Shown here one piece after another: positions 9,662 through 19,461 of a DNA stretch of 64,000 bases. Position numbers and translations under genes: made by a program. Origin of the DNA: Streptomyces chattanoogensis (lineage in GTDB: Bacteria > Actinomycetota > Actinomycetes > Streptomycetales > Streptomycetaceae); the NCBI RefSeq assembly GCF_001294335.1, contig NZ_LGKG01000057.1, positions 1-64,000 on the forward strand. Direction: 5' to 3'. The notes under the pieces were generated by a model. The model saw nothing but the letters and a program-made list of their open reading frames with translations, searched no databases and was not told the DNA's origin. Position 1 is the stretch's first letter. Every line of letters starts with the position of its first letter.

Positions 9662-12213
9662 TGCGGGTCCCGCTTTCTTGGCTGCGGGAGTACGTCGACC
9701 TGCCGGCGACGGAGACCGGCCGTGACGTACAGGCCAAGCTGATTGCCGTCGGCCTCGAGGTCGAGACCGTCGAGCGCCTCGGCGAGGGCCTCAAGGGCCC
9801 GCTGGTCGTCGGCCAGGTGCTGACCATCGAGGAGCTGGAGGGCTTCAAGAAGCCGATCCGCTTCTGCACCGTCGACGTCGGCCCTGCGACATCAGCCGCT
9901 GACGCGGCGGGCAACGACACGGGCCGCCAGATCCAGGAAATCGTCTGCGGCGCGCGGAACTTCGCGGTCGGCGACAAGGTCGTGGTGGTCCTCCCCGGCG
10001 CCGTGCTGCCCGGTGACTTCAAGATCGCCGCGCGCAAGACGTACGGCCGCACGTCACACGGCATGATCTGCTCCGGCGACGAGCTGGGCATGGGCGACGA
10101 CGGCTCGGGCGGCATCATCGTGCTGCCGCCGGAGACCGCGGTGGGCACCGACGCGATCCAGCTGCTGGAACTCGTCGACGAGGTGCTGGACATCGCCGTC
10201 ACCCCGGACCGCGGATACTGCCTGTCGCTGCGCGGGGTGGCCCGCGAGGCCGCCACCGCCTACGGGCTGCCGCTGCGCGACCCGGCGCTGCTGGACGTGC
10301 CGCCGCCGAACGCCGGCGGCTACCCGGTGAAGGTCCAGGACCCCATCGGCTGCGACCGCTTCACCGCCCGTACGGTGACCGGCCTCAACCCCGAGGCGCG
10401 TTCCCCGATCTGGCTGCAGCGACGCCTCCAGAAGGCCGGTATGCGCCCGATCTCGCTGCCCGTCGACATCACCAACTACGTGATGCTCGAGATCGGCCAG
10501 CCGCTGCACGCCTACGACCGCGCCACGGTGGACGGTCCGATCGGCGTCCGCCGTGCCACGGCCGGCGAGAAGCTGACCACCCTGGACGGCGCCAAGCGGG
10601 TGCTGGACGCCGAGGACCTGGTCATCACCGACAACCGCGGCCCCATCGGCCTCGCGGGTGTCATGGGCGGCGCCAACACCGAGATCGCGGGTGCGGTCGC
10701 GGACCCGGAGACCGGTCAGCTGCGCGGCACCACCGACATCGTGGTGGAGGCCGCCCACTTCGACGCGATCGCCATCGCCCGTACCGCCCGCCGGCACAAG
10801 CTGTCCTCCGAGGCGGCCAAGCGCTTCGAGCGCGGCGTCGACCCGGAGGCCGCGTCCGCCGCGGCGCAGCGCACCGTCGATCTGCTGGTGGGCCTCGGCG
10901 GCGGCACCGCCGAGGACGGCGTCACCGAGATCGTCTCGCCCCGCGGACCGCGCACGATCAGCATCCCCGCCGACCACCCGGACAAGGTCGCCGGTCTCAC
11001 CTACGGCCGGGAGACCGTCGTCCGCCGCCTCCAGCAGGTCGGCTGCGATGTCTACGGGCAGGACGAGCTGGTCGTCACCGTGCCGTCCTGGCGGCCGGAC
11101 CTCAGCGACCCGAACGACCTGGCCGAAGAGGTCATCCGGCTGGAGGGCTACGAGAACCTGCCCTCCACGCTGCCGCTGCCGCCGGCCGGCCGTGGCCTGA
11201 CGGAGCGTCAGCGGCTGCATCGCCGGGTCGGCCGCGCGCTGGCCGGTGCGGGCTATGTCGAGACGCTGAACTACCCCTTCACCGGCTCGCACGTCCTCGA
11301 CCAGCTCGGCATCGAGCCGGACGACCCGCGCCGCGCGGCGGTCACCCTCCTCAACCCGCTCTCGGACGAGGAGCCCGACCTCCGTACGACGCTGATCCCG
11401 GGTCTGCTCAACGCCCTGCGGCGCAACCACGGCCGCGGCACGCACGATCTGGCACTCTTCGAGACCGGACCGGTCTTCCGGGCCACCGGCGACGAGAAGC
11501 CGGCCAGCCGTCTGGTCGTCGACCGCCGGCCCAGCGACGACGACATCGCCGCGCTGGACGCCTCCCTGCCGCAGCAGCCGCGGCGCGCCGCCGTGGTGCT
11601 CGCCGGGGGCCGTGAGCAGGCCGGCTGGTGGGGCGCGGGACGCCCCGCCATCTGGGCGGACGCCATCGAGGCGGGCCGTATCGTCGCCCGCGAGGCGGGG
11701 GTCGAGCTGATCGTCCGTCAGGACCAGCACGCCCCGTTCCACCCGGGCCGCTGCGCGGCGCTGCTCGCCCTGGCCGACGGCGAGGAGATCCTCGTCGGCA
11801 ACGCCGGTGAGCTGCACCCGCGGGTCATCAAGACCCTGGCCCTGCCGGAGCGCACCTGCGCGATGGAGATCGACCTGGACCGCATCGAGCGGGCCGCCGC
11901 CGGACCGCGGCGCGCCCCGAAGGTCTCGGCCTTCCCGGTGGCGACCCAGGACGTGGCGCTGATCGTGGACGACAGCGTCCCGTCGGCGGATGTCGAGTCC
12001 GCGCTGCGCGACGGCGCCGGCGAACTCCTCGAATCGCTGCGGCTGTTCGATGTCTTCACCGGTGAGCAGCTGGGCGCGGGCAAGAAGTCCCTCGCCTACG
12101 CGCTGCGCTTCCGCGCCGAGGACCGCACGCTGACCGCCGAGGAGGCCTCCGCGGCCCGCGATGCGGCGGTCGCGGCGGCCGTGGAGCGCACGGGAGCGGC
12201 GCTGCGCGGCTAG
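9661..12213 (+). CDS. pheT: Phenylalanine-tRNA ligase beta subunit
   Basis: The 850-residue beta subunit, which binds tRNA-Phe and edits mischarged Tyr. Domains in order are an N-terminal B1 part ([14 protein letters not shown]), an EMAP/OB tRNA-binding domain (about 40-165, [11 protein letters not shown] to [20 protein letters not shown]), the B3/B4 editing domain (about 230-410), B5 (about 420-495), the catalytic-like core and a C-terminal FDX-ACB anticodon-binding domain (about 755-848, [12 protein letters not shown]). Length is slightly above the usual 800-830. It is translationally coupled to pheS, and a strong terminator follows. Confidence 0.97.
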   Translation: MRVPLSWLREYVDLPATETGRDVQAKLIAVGLEVETVERLGEGLKGPLVVGQVLTIEELEGFKKPIRFCTVDVGPATSAADAAGNDTGRQIQEIVCGARNFAVGDKVVVVLPGAVLPGDFKIAARKTYGRTSHGMICSGDELGMGDDGSGGIIVLPPETAVGTDAIQLLELVDEVLDIAVTPDRGYCLSLRGVAREAATAYGLPLRDPALLDVPPPNAGGYPVKVQDPIGCDRFTARTVTGLNPEARSPIWLQRRLQKAGMRPISLPVDITNYVMLEIGQPLHAYDRATVDGPIGVRRATAGEKLTTLDGAKRVLDAEDLVITDNRGPIGLAGVMGGANTEIAGAVADPETGQLRGTTDIVVEAAHFDAIAIARTARRHKLSSEAAKRFERGVDPEAASAAAQRTVDLLVGLGGGTAEDGVTEIVSPRGPRTISIPADHPDKVAGLTYGRETVVRRLQQVGCDVYGQDELVVTVPSWRPDLSDPNDLAEEVIRLEGYENLPSTLPLPPAGRGLTERQRLHRRVGRALAGAGYVETLNYPFTGSHVLDQLGIEPDDPRRAAVTLLNPLSDEEPDLRTTLIPGLLNALRRNHGRGTHDLALFETGPVFRATGDEKPASRLVVDRRPSDDDIAALDASLPQQPRRAAVVLAGGREQAGWWGAGRPAIWADAIEAGRIVAREAGVELIVRQDQHAPFHPGRCAALLALADGEEILVGNAGELHPRVIKTLALPERTCAMEIDLDRIERAAAGPRRAPKVSAFPVATQDVALIVDDSVPSADVESALRDGAGELLESLRLFDVFTGEQLGAGKKSLAYALRFRAEDRTLTAEEASAARDAAVAAAVERTGAALRG

Positions 12214-12224
12214 CGAGTGACGGA

Positions 12225-12261
12225 TGAGGGCGCGGACGGCGGTGAGCCGTCCGCGCCCTCA
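12225..12261 (+). terminator. Intrinsic terminator after pheT
   Basis: A 16-bp perfect stem (12225-12240 with 12246-12261) with a GGTGA loop is followed by CCCCTTTTC. It ends the pheST operon. Confidence 0.9.
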
Positions 12262-12444
12262 CCCCTTTTCGCCGCCGGACGGGGGAGGTCCGGCGGCGTC
12301 CATTGTCCTGGGCAGTCACGGAATGGCCGATTCCCCGGTCAACCGGGATGCCGGTCCTTGACCGTGGGGCCGCGCTGAATTTCGATGCATGCGGCAGATG
12401 TCATTCCGCTGTTCCGGGGGGTCACAGTGTTCGGGGGAAAGTCC

Positions 12445-12738
12445 ATGCGAAAGCTCGGGGGAAGGCCCGGGGTGAGCAAGACCGTGCGGGTGGTCGTCGC
12501 GGGGGCATCGGCGGCGCTCGCCCTCGGCATCACGGCGTCGGCACAGGCCGTACCGGCTGCCGACGCACCGGCCGGACCCGGTGGTCCCGTCGCGTCCGGC
12601 TGGGAGTTCTTCGACGACTACTGGACAGATGACGGCTGCCGGGCCGAGGGATCTCACGGAGTGGACCACCATGAGTGGACCGCCTTCCGTTGCCGCCCCG
12701 GTACGGGCGACCGGCATCTGTGGGTGCTGCGGCCGTAA
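12445..12738 (+). CDS. Small secreted protein, unknown function
   Basis: A 97-residue product from the ATG at 12445 (MRKLGGRPGVSK), preceded by GGGGGAAAG. An in-frame GTG at 12427 with GGGGGG upstream is an alternative. A signal peptide is clear: a basic start, hydrophobic VRVVVAGASAALALGITASA, and cleavage near AQAVPAADA. The mature part is about 60 residues, acidic and aromatic, with two Cys (DDGCRAEG and AFRCRPG) that could form one disulphide. I do not recognise a named family. It is monocistronic, between the pheT terminator and a PP2C phosphatase. Confidence 0.65.
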   Translation: MRKLGGRPGVSKTVRVVVAGASAALALGITASAQAVPAADAPAGPGGPVASGWEFFDDYWTDDGCRAEGSHGVDHHEWTAFRCRPGTGDRHLWVLRP

Positions 12739-12851
12739 TTCCGCAGAGCCCTCCGCTCATCACTCCATCGGGTGATATCGCACGCATCGTCACCGAATCG
12801 GGCGGGCGACGTCGTGAGAATCGGTGCGGTCGAGCTAGGGGGACCGCCGGC

Positions 12852-14054
12852 ATGTTCCGAGCCTGGGTGAGCGGTGGCGCACATGGGGGCACGGCGCGTG
12901 CCCGGAGGGCTTTTCTCCTTGTGCTGCCCGGTGTGTGGGTCCTGGGTGTGGTGGTCTGGGAGCTGTGCCGCCCGACCGGCGGCCAGCTGCTCCAGCTGCT
13001 CGCCGCGGCGCCCGCCATCGCCTGCGCAGGCACCGGCCGCCGGCAGTGTGTGCTGCTCGGCGGGCTGTGCGCCCTGCTGGCGCTGCTGCCGTTCGGCGTG
13101 GTGGAGCCGGCGGCCGGGCTCGGTGCCCGGGCCACGACCTGCGGGGCGGTTTTCGCGGTGATCTGCGCCAGCTATCTGACGGCCGGCCGGCGCCGGCGCC
13201 TGCTGCGGGATCTGGTGCGCAGCAGGGAGGTCGCCGCCGCGGCGCAGCGGGTGCTGCTGCGCCCGCTGCCGTCCCGTATCGACGGAATGGCGCTGGCCGC
13301 GGGGCATCTCTCCGCGAGCGAGGGGGCCGTCGTCGGCGGGGATCTCTACGAGGTGGTGGGGACCCGGTACGGCGTACGGGCGGTGATCGGGGACGTCCGC
13401 GGGCACGGCCTGGAGGCGATCGGCACCGTCGCGGCGATGCTCGGCAGCTTTCGCGAGGCGGCCTATGACGAGCCCGAACTGGGCGGTGTGCTGCGGCGGC
13501 TGGAGCGGACGCACCAGCGGCATCTGCGCGAGCGGGTGCGCGACGGGCAGCCGGCGGGCCCGGTGGCGGAGGAGTTCGTGACGCTCCTGCTGATGGAGAT
13601 CGCCGAGGACGGCACCGTCACGGCGCTGAACTGCGGGCACCCCTGGCCGTACGCCATCGCCTCCCGGCAGGTCACCCCGCTCGCACCGGCCGAGCCGATG
13701 CCGCCCCTGGGGCTCTTCCCGCTGCCCGGCGAGCTTCCCGCGGTGGGGTGCGGGCGGCTGGGGCCCGGCGAGGGGCTGTTTCTGCACACCGACGGCGCGG
13801 CCGATACCCGGGACGCCGCGGGGGAGTTCTTTCCCCTGGTGCGGGAGCTGGGCCGGTCCGCCGGGACGGCCGGCCGTTCGCCGGCCGGGGTGGTCGAGGG
13901 CGTACGGCAGGCCCTGCTGCGGCATTCCGGCGGGCGGCTGACCGATGACGTGGCACTGCTCATGCTGTGCAACGACCGGCCGCGGGTCCCCGCCCCGGCT
14001 CCTGCCCCCACACGCCCCGAGCGGCGGGCGGGCGGTGCCGCGAGGTGCGGGTGA
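12852..14054 (+). CDS. Membrane-anchored PP2C-family (SpoIIE-type) serine phosphatase
   Basis: A 400-residue protein. The N-terminus (about 15-125) has roughly three membrane helices (LLVLPGVWVLGVVVW, LLQLLAAAPAIACA, CVLLGGLCALLALLPFG). A linker (RRRRLLRDLVRSREVAAAAQ) leads to a PPM/SpoIIE catalytic domain. Metal-binding motifs are present: GGDLYEV, IGDVRGHGLEAI, HTDGAADTRD and LTDDVALLML. Such proteins dephosphorylate Ser/Thr on anti-anti-sigma or related substrates. No anti-sigma gene is adjacent, so the target is unknown. Start ATG 12852 follows AGGGGGACC. Confidence 0.9.
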   Translation: MFRAWVSGGAHGGTARARRAFLLVLPGVWVLGVVVWELCRPTGGQLLQLLAAAPAIACAGTGRRQCVLLGGLCALLALLPFGVVEPAAGLGARATTCGAVFAVICASYLTAGRRRRLLRDLVRSREVAAAAQRVLLRPLPSRIDGMALAAGHLSASEGAVVGGDLYEVVGTRYGVRAVIGDVRGHGLEAIGTVAAMLGSFREAAYDEPELGGVLRRLERTHQRHLRERVRDGQPAGPVAEEFVTLLLMEIAEDGTVTALNCGHPWPYAIASRQVTPLAPAEPMPPLGLFPLPGELPAVGCGRLGPGEGLFLHTDGAADTRDAAGEFFPLVRELGRSAGTAGRSPAGVVEGVRQALLRHSGGRLTDDVALLMLCNDRPRVPAPAPAPTRPERRAGGAARCG

Positions 14055-14134
14055 ACGCCGGTGCCGCCCACGGGACGGGGTATCCGGGACCGCCCTCGAC
14101 CGGCCCGAAGCGCGGGCGACGCCGCCGCGACCGC

Positions 14135-14172
14135 GGCGCCGTTCAAGGGTGAACTCTCCCTTGAACGGCGCC
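14135..14172. terminator. Perfect 15-bp hairpin between convergent genes
   Basis: GGCGCCGTTCAAGGG (14135-14149) is exactly complementary to 14158-14172, with an 8-nt loop. It lies between the convergent PP2C and 3-hydroxyacyl-CoA dehydrogenase genes. No T-tract follows on either strand. The simplest reading is a bidirectional terminator. Confidence 0.75.
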
Positions 14173-14195
14173 ACTTGGCGGCGCCGCCGCACTCG

Positions 14196-15065
14196 CTAGT
14201 ACGAGTAGAACCCCGACCCGGACTTCCGCCCCAACCGCCCCGCGTCCACCATCCGCGCGAGCAGCGGCGGAGCGGCGTACAGCGGCTCCTTGTACTCCTC
14301 GTACATCGAGGCGGCGACCGAGGCCACGGTGTCCAGGCCGATCAGGTCGGACAGCTTGAGCGGGCCCATCGGGTGGGCGCAGCCCAGCTCCATGCCGTTG
14401 TCGATGTCCTCGCGGCTGGCGATGCCCGACTCGAACATCCGGATCGCGGAGAGCAGATACGGGATCAGCAGCGCGTTGACGACGAAGCCGGAGCGGTCCT
14501 GGGCGCGGATCGCGTGCTTGCCCAGCACGTTCTCCACCAGCGCCTCGGAGCGCTTGATGGTCTCGTCGGCGGTGGTCAGCGCGGGGATCAGCTCCACCAG
14601 CTTCTGCACCGGGGCCGGGTTGAAGAAGTGGATGCCGATGACCTGGTCGGGGCGGGAGGTGGCGACCGCCAGCTTCACCAGGGGGATCGAGGAGGTGTTG
14701 GACGCCAGGATCGCGTCCGGACGCGTGACCACCTGGTCGAGGACCTGGAAGATCTCGGTCTTGACCTGCTCGTTCTCCACCACGGCCTCGATGACGAGGT
14801 CGCGGTCGGCGAACTCCCCGAGATCGGTGGTGAAATTCAGCCGGCCGAGCGTCGCATCGCGTTCCGCCACGGTCATCTTGCCGCGTTCGGCGGCCTTGGT
14901 GAGCGAGTTGGTCAAGCGGGTGCGGCCCAGCTCCAGGGCCTCGCCGGTGGTCTCGGCGACCATCACGTCCAGTCCGGCGCGGGCGCAGACCTCGGCGATG
15001 CCGGCGCCCATCTGGCCGCAGCCGACTACTCCGACGCGTGCGATGTCGGTGAAAGTGTCCGTCAC
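14196..15065 (-). CDS. 3-hydroxybutyryl-CoA dehydrogenase
   Basis: A 289-residue NAD(P)-dependent dehydrogenase that interconverts 3-hydroxyacyl-CoA and acetoacetyl-CoA-type products. The N-terminal Rossmann fold is shown by VGVVGCGQMGAGIAEVCARAG. NTSSIPLVKLA and the catalytic-His segment GIHFFNPAPVQKLVELI are present, and the C-terminal helical dimer domain ends in GRLGRKSGSGFYSY. Length matches stand-alone Hbd/FadB2 enzymes, without a fused crotonase. In Streptomyces such enzymes serve fatty-acid degradation, polyhydroxybutyrate-type metabolism or the ethylmalonyl-CoA pathway; the neighbours do not distinguish these. Confidence 0.93.
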   Translation of the reverse strand: MTDTFTDIARVGVVGCGQMGAGIAEVCARAGLDVMVAETTGEALELGRTRLTNSLTKAAERGKMTVAERDATLGRLNFTTDLGEFADRDLVIEAVVENEQVKTEIFQVLDQVVTRPDAILASNTSSIPLVKLAVATSRPDQVIGIHFFNPAPVQKLVELIPALTTADETIKRSEALVENVLGKHAIRAQDRSGFVVNALLIPYLLSAIRMFESGIASREDIDNGMELGCAHPMGPLKLSDLIGLDTVASVAASMYEEYKEPLYAAPPLLARMVDAGRLGRKSGSGFYSY

Positions 15066-15248
15066 CTCGTGCCTTTCGCTGATCTTCAGGACCCTGCGGT
15101 ACGCCGTAAGGGTCCGACGCCCGCCTCGGCCCCGACGTTACTCCGCGCCGTGCTGTGTTACGGGCGCCGGGGCGGGCATCCTGAGCCCTCAGGAAGGGAT
15201 GAACCGGATAATTCTCTGCTTTTCACTTGCGGAGTCATGAGAGGGATC

Positions 15249-16478
15249 ATGAGACGGATCACACGACGGGGATTCACGGCGGGCATGCTGGGCGTGGCGT
15301 CGTCGCTGCTCGCCGAGGGGGCCGGGACGGCGGACGCGAGCGCGGCGGACGGTGCGCGACGCTCCGGGGTGCGGGGCATGTGGCTGGCCACCGTCGCCAA
15401 CCTCGACTGGCCCATGAAGCCGGGACAGCCGCCCGCCGAGCAGCAGCGCCAACTGCTGAACCTCTTCGACGCGGCCGTCGAACGCCGCCTGAACACGGTG
15501 TTCTTCCAGGTGCGGCCGACCGCCGACGCGCTGTGGCCCTCGCCGCACGAACCCTGGTCGCAGTATCTGACCGGCACCCAGGGCAAGGACCCCGGCTGGG
15601 ACCCGCTCGGCTTCGCGGTCACCGAGGCACACCGGCGCGATCTCGAACTGCACGCCTGGTTCAACCCGTACCGGGTCGCCCACCACACCGACCCCGGCCG
15701 GCTGGTGCCCGGCCATCCCGCGCGCCGGCACCCGGACTGGGTGCTGCCGTACGCCGGCAAGCTCTACTACAACCCCGGCCTGCCCGAGGTCCGCGCCTTC
15801 GTCCAGGAGGCGATGCTGGATGCGGTGCGCCGCTATCCCGTCGACGGAGTGCACTTCGACGACTACTTCTATCCGTATCCGGCCGAGGGCCGGCGGTTCG
15901 AGGACGACGCGGCCTTCGAGCAGCACGGTGCGGGCTTCGCGGACCTGGCCAGCTGGCGGCGGGACAATGTCGACCGGCTGGTGCGGGAGATGAAGCAGAA
16001 GGTCGCCGCCGTGGGGCGGCCGGTGCGGTTCGGCGTCAGCCCGTCGGCCATCTGGCGCAACAAGGACACCGACTCGTCGGGCTCCGACACCCGCGGGCTG
16101 CAGGCCTACGACACGCTGTACGCCGATACCCGCCGCTGGGTGCGCGAGGGGTGGGTCGACTACATCGTCCCGCAGGTGTACTGGAACATCGGTTTCCCGG
16201 CCGCCGACTACGCCAAGCTCGTGCCGTGGTGGTCGCAGGCCGTCGCCGGCACCGGCGTGGACCTCTACATCGGCGAGGCCCTCTACCGCGCGGGCGACCC
16301 GGCGCAGGACGCCCCCTGGCAGGACCCGGCCGAACTCTCCCGCCATCTCGCCTTCGCCCGCGACCATCCGCAGGTCGGCGGGCATGTCTACTTCTCGGCG
16401 AGGGATGTGGTCAGGGACCGCGCGGGTGCGCTGGCCCGGGTCGTACAGGACCACTACGGCGGCGCGGTGCGGCCGTAG
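15249..16478 (+). CDS. Exported glycoside hydrolase family 10-like protein (GHL10/DUF187)
   Basis: A roughly 409-residue secreted protein. The N-terminus has a twin-arginine signal (ITRRGFTAGMLGVASSLLA). The body is a TIM-barrel of the GHL10 type, shown by RGMWLATVANLDWP, NTVFFQVRPTADALWPS, HAWFNPYRV, YPVDGVHFDDYFYPYP and WVDYIVPQVYWNIG. Family members are thought to act on cell-wall or other glycans; the substrate is not known. ATG at 15249 has AGAGGG 4 nt upstream. An ATG at 15237 in the same frame is possible but puts its own ribosome binding site too close. Confidence 0.88.
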   Translation: MRRITRRGFTAGMLGVASSLLAEGAGTADASAADGARRSGVRGMWLATVANLDWPMKPGQPPAEQQRQLLNLFDAAVERRLNTVFFQVRPTADALWPSPHEPWSQYLTGTQGKDPGWDPLGFAVTEAHRRDLELHAWFNPYRVAHHTDPGRLVPGHPARRHPDWVLPYAGKLYYNPGLPEVRAFVQEAMLDAVRRYPVDGVHFDDYFYPYPAEGRRFEDDAAFEQHGAGFADLASWRRDNVDRLVREMKQKVAAVGRPVRFGVSPSAIWRNKDTDSSGSDTRGLQAYDTLYADTRRWVREGWVDYIVPQVYWNIGFPAADYAKLVPWWSQAVAGTGVDLYIGEALYRAGDPAQDAPWQDPAELSRHLAFARDHPQVGGHVYFSARDVVRDRAGALARVVQDHYGGAVRP

Positions 16479-16524
16479 TGGTCACGGTTGCCCGGCCGGT
16501 GACGTCCTGCCGGCCCGTGGTCTC

Positions 16525-16731
16525 CTACCTGCCGGTGATGTCGGTGGACTTGCCGTGCCGTACGACGGAGTCGGGGCCGGGCGCCATGATCGTCTCGTGC
16601 CCTGCGGCGTCCCGGACGCGGTAGGGCGGTTCGCCGTTCGTGCCCAGTACCTCGACGACCTCGACGGTGTGGTCTTCGTGCCCGACCGTTCGGCCGTGCA
16701 CCACCAGCCGGTCGCCCTTGCTTGCGTGCAT
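16525..16731 (-). CDS. DUF1918 domain-containing small protein
   Basis: A 68-residue protein starting MHASKGDRLVVHGRTVG, with the DUF1918 pattern (GDRLVVHGRTVGxxDHTxEV and PPYRVRDAAGHETIMAPGPD). The fold is probably a small SH3-like beta barrel. Similar short proteins are frequent in Streptomyces and mycobacteria, and their role is unknown. The ATG follows AGAGG-like sequence, and the longer upstream frame has Pro/Arg-rich shadow composition. A separate transcription unit is likely. Confidence 0.8.
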   Translation of the reverse strand: MHASKGDRLVVHGRTVGHEDHTVEVVEVLGTNGEPPYRVRDAAGHETIMAPGPDSVVRHGKSTDITGR

Positions 16732-16922
16732 CAGAGGTCCTCCCGCTTCGGGGGGCCGTGCGCCCGGCGGGGCCGACAGCGGACTGGCCGGGCGGTGGAA
16801 CGGCCGACGGATTACCTGATCGCGGGCCGGCTGACGGCCCGGACGGCGGTACATGCCATCGCCGCAAGTTTACGTCCGGACCGGGTCCTCGCACCCGGCA
16901 GGCGCCGGCCGGCTTCGGTGCG

Positions 16923-17900
16923 TCAGCCGCGGGTCCGCTGGGTGACCGCGATACACACCAGGACGGCGACCGCCGCGATGGGCGCGGCCGGCGGCAGCTG
17001 CTCGCCGAGCAGCAGGACGGACCACACCAGGGTGAGCAGCGGCTGGGCGAGCTGCAGCTGGCTGGCCCGGGAGACGCCGATCGCGGCCATTCCGCGATAC
17101 CAGACGACCATGCCCAGGAACGAGGGGCCGAGCCCCAGCCACAGCAGCCCGCCGACCGCGTGCCCGGTAAGCCGCAGCGGCTCGGCGGACAGCGCGAAGG
17201 CCGCGCCCGTGGCCGTGACCGGCAGGGCCAGCACCAGCGCCCAGCCGATCACCTGCCAGCCGGGCAGATGACGGGCCAGCCGGCCGCCCTCGGCGTACCC
17301 GGCCGCGCACACCAGCAGCGCCGCGAACAGGAACAGATCGCCGGTGTCGGGCGCCCCGCCGCTCTGCTGCACCGCGAAGCCGATGACGATGACGGCGCCG
17401 GCCAGCGAGGCGGTCCAGAAGGTGCGCGAGGGCCGCGCCCCGGTCCGTACGGCGGAGTAGGCGGCGGTGGTCAGCGGCAGCAGGCCGACCACGACGGCCG
17501 CGTGCGAGGTGGTGGAGGTCTGCAGGGCCAGGGTCGTCAGGAGCGGGAAGCCGAGGACGACACCGCCCGCGACGACCGCGATGCCCGCCCAGTGGCGCCG
17601 CTCGGGGACGCGGACCCGCAGGGCGAGCAGCGCGCCGCCGCCGAGCGCGGCCGCGAGCACGCTGCGCAGCATCACCACCGTCCACGGGCGCATGCCCTCG
17701 AGGGCCCAGGCCGTGGCGGGGAACGTCAGGGAGAAGGAGGCGACGCCCAGCGCGGCGAGCAGGACGCCGCGGGTCGATGTGGTGGCGCGGGGCGCGGCGG
17801 GCCGCTCTCGGGTGGTGGTGCCGGTGGTGACCGTAACGGCAGCGGTGTCGGTGTCGACCGCTATCCCACCCGCTGCAATAGCGCTATCGTTGTCTCTCAT
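16923..17900 (-). CDS. EamA/DMT family transporter
   Basis: A 325-residue membrane protein with ten predicted helices in two five-helix repeats of the EamA drug/metabolite transporter type. Clear segments are GVLLAALGVASFSLTFPATAWALEG, VAGGVVLGFPLLTTLAL and WLGLGPSFLGMVVWYRGMAAIGVSRASQLQLAQPL split across helices 8-9. Substrate is unknown. The ATG at 17900 overlaps the ATG of the divergent MocR gene by two bases. The conserved part begins only near residue 43, so a downstream GTG is also possible as the real start. Control by the neighbouring MocR protein is the natural inference. Confidence 0.88.
   Translation of the reverse strand: MRDNDSAIAAGGIAVDTDTAAVTVTTGTTTRERPAAPRATTSTRGVLLAALGVASFSLTFPATAWALEGMRPWTVVMLRSVLAAALGGGALLALRVRVPERRHWAGIAVVAGGVVLGFPLLTTLALQTSTTSHAAVVVGLLPLTTAAYSAVRTGARPSRTFWTASLAGAVIVIGFAVQQSGGAPDTGDLFLFAALLVCAAGYAEGGRLARHLPGWQVIGWALVLALPVTATGAAFALSAEPLRLTGHAVGGLLWLGLGPSFLGMVVWYRGMAAIGVSRASQLQLAQPLLTLVWSVLLLGEQLPPAAPIAAVAVLVCIAVTQRTRG
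17859..17887. promoter_or_regulatory. Possible MocR operator: CGCTAT repeats and ATAGCGCTAT palindrome
   Basis: A CGCTAT direct repeat (17859-17864 and 17882-17887, 23 nt start to start) and a 10-bp palindrome ATAGCGCTAT (17878-17887) lie just before the overlapping starts of the divergent transporter and MocR genes. MocR-type regulators often bind direct repeats near divergently transcribed targets. The site is within the first codons of the transporter as annotated. This is a positional inference only. Confidence 0.4.
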
Positions 17901-19359
17901 GCATGAGCGTAGCAGTGTCGCTGAGCTGGCCGCGAACCTCCGTAGGGAAATGGACCGCTACTCTCCAGGAGAGAAGCTGCCGTCGAGTCGGGCCCTGATC
18001 GAGCGGCACCGGGTGAGCCCGGTGACCGTCTCCCGGGCCCTTGCCGAACTCGTCGCCGAGGGGCTCGTCGTCACCCGGCCCGGCGCCGGCGCCTTCCGGG
18101 CGGTACCGCGCACCGAGGCGCCGCGCCCCGCCGACACCTCCTGGCAGGAGATCGCCCTGAGCGCCGAAGCGGCCGGCGACCAGGTGCCGCGCAGCGTCGA
18201 CGCCACCGGCGTCCTGGCCACACTCGCCACACCCGCCCCCGGCGTCATCGAACTCCACGGCGGCTATCTGCACCCGGATCTCCAGCCCCAGCGCGCCCTC
18301 GCCGGGGCGCTCGCCCGAGCCGGACGGCGGCCGGGCGCCTGGGCGCGGCCGCCGGTCGAAGGCATCACGGAGCTGCGGACCTGGTTCGCGCGGGAGATCG
18401 GCGGTCCCGGCGGCGCGCTCGCCACCAGCGATGTGCTGGTCACCGCCGGCGGCCAGAGCGCGCTGACCACCGCCCTGCGCGCGGTCGCCGCCCCCGGCGC
18501 CCCGGTGCTCGTCGAATCCCCGACCTACCCGGGCATGCTCGCCGCCGCCCGCGCCTCGGGACTGCGGCCGGTGCCCGTACCGACGGACACCGACGGCGTC
18601 CGCACCGATCTGCTCGCCGACGCCTTCCGGGCCAGCGGCGCCCGGCTGTTCGTGTGCCAGCCGCTGTTCCAGAACCCGACCGGTGCGGTGCTCGCCGCCG
18701 AGCGGCGGCGCGAGGTGCTGCGGGTGGCCCGCGCGGCCGGGGCGTTCGTGGTCGAGGACGACTTCGCCCGGCGGCTGATGCACGACGGCGCGCCCGCCCT
18801 GCCGCCGACCCTGATGGCCGAGGACCGGGACGGCACCGTCGTCCATGTCTGCTCCCTGACCAAGGCCACCTCGCCCAGCCTGCGGGTGGGCGCCCTGGCC
18901 GCCCGCGGCCCGGTCCTCGACCGGCTGCGCGCCATCCAGGTCGTCGACAGCTTCTTCGTCCCCGGACCGCTCCAGGAGGCCGCCGTCGAACTGGTCAACT
19001 CGCCGGCCTGGTCCCGGCATCTCCGCCTGATCTCCGGCGAGCTGGCGGCCCGCCGGGACGTCCTGCTCGCCGCGCTGCACCGGTATCTGCCCGCGCTCGC
19101 CGGCGACGGCCTGTTCGTACCGCCCGGCGGCTACCATTTCTGGCTGCGCTTCCCGGACGGTACGGACGAGGCCGCGCTGACCGGCGCTGCGCTGCGCGCG
19201 GGCGTCGCCATCGCCGGCGGCCGCCCCTACTTCGCCGCCGAACCGCCCGCCCCGTATGCGCGGCTGAGCTTTGTGTCCGCGGCCGGGACCGGGGAGCTCG
19301 CGGAAGGGGTGCGCAGGCTGCGCAGGGCGTGTGACGAGCTGGGGGTCCGGGTGGACTGA
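17899..19359 (+). CDS. MocR-type regulator (GntR HTH fused to PLP aminotransferase-like domain)
   Basis: A 486-residue regulator. The N-terminal GntR winged helix (about 1-75) includes PSSRALIERHRVSPVTVSRALAEL. The C-terminal fold-type I aminotransferase-like domain (about 110-485) has VTAGGQSALTTALRAV, FQNPTGAVL and the PLP Schiff-base Lys in CSLTKATSPSLRVGAL. MocR proteins sense PLP or an amino compound and control nearby transport or metabolism genes. The divergent DMT transporter is the obvious target. ATG 17899 overlaps the opposite ATG within CATG, so its message is probably leaderless or nearly so. Confidence 0.92.
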   Translation: MHERSSVAELAANLRREMDRYSPGEKLPSSRALIERHRVSPVTVSRALAELVAEGLVVTRPGAGAFRAVPRTEAPRPADTSWQEIALSAEAAGDQVPRSVDATGVLATLATPAPGVIELHGGYLHPDLQPQRALAGALARAGRRPGAWARPPVEGITELRTWFAREIGGPGGALATSDVLVTAGGQSALTTALRAVAAPGAPVLVESPTYPGMLAAARASGLRPVPVPTDTDGVRTDLLADAFRASGARLFVCQPLFQNPTGAVLAAERRREVLRVARAAGAFVVEDDFARRLMHDGAPALPPTLMAEDRDGTVVHVCSLTKATSPSLRVGALAARGPVLDRLRAIQVVDSFFVPGPLQEAAVELVNSPAWSRHLRLISGELAARRDVLLAALHRYLPALAGDGLFVPPGGYHFWLRFPDGTDEAALTGAALRAGVAIAGGRPYFAAEPPAPYARLSFVSAAGTGELAEGVRRLRRACDELGVRVD

Positions 19360-19461
19360 GGCCCGCGGCGGCCGGTGCGCGGCCGGGCCCCCGGCCGGTC
19401 CGGCCCGTTTGATGCGGCAGGCGGTTCGACGCCGCCCCCGCTCTTCTGCGAACCTCCCCGC

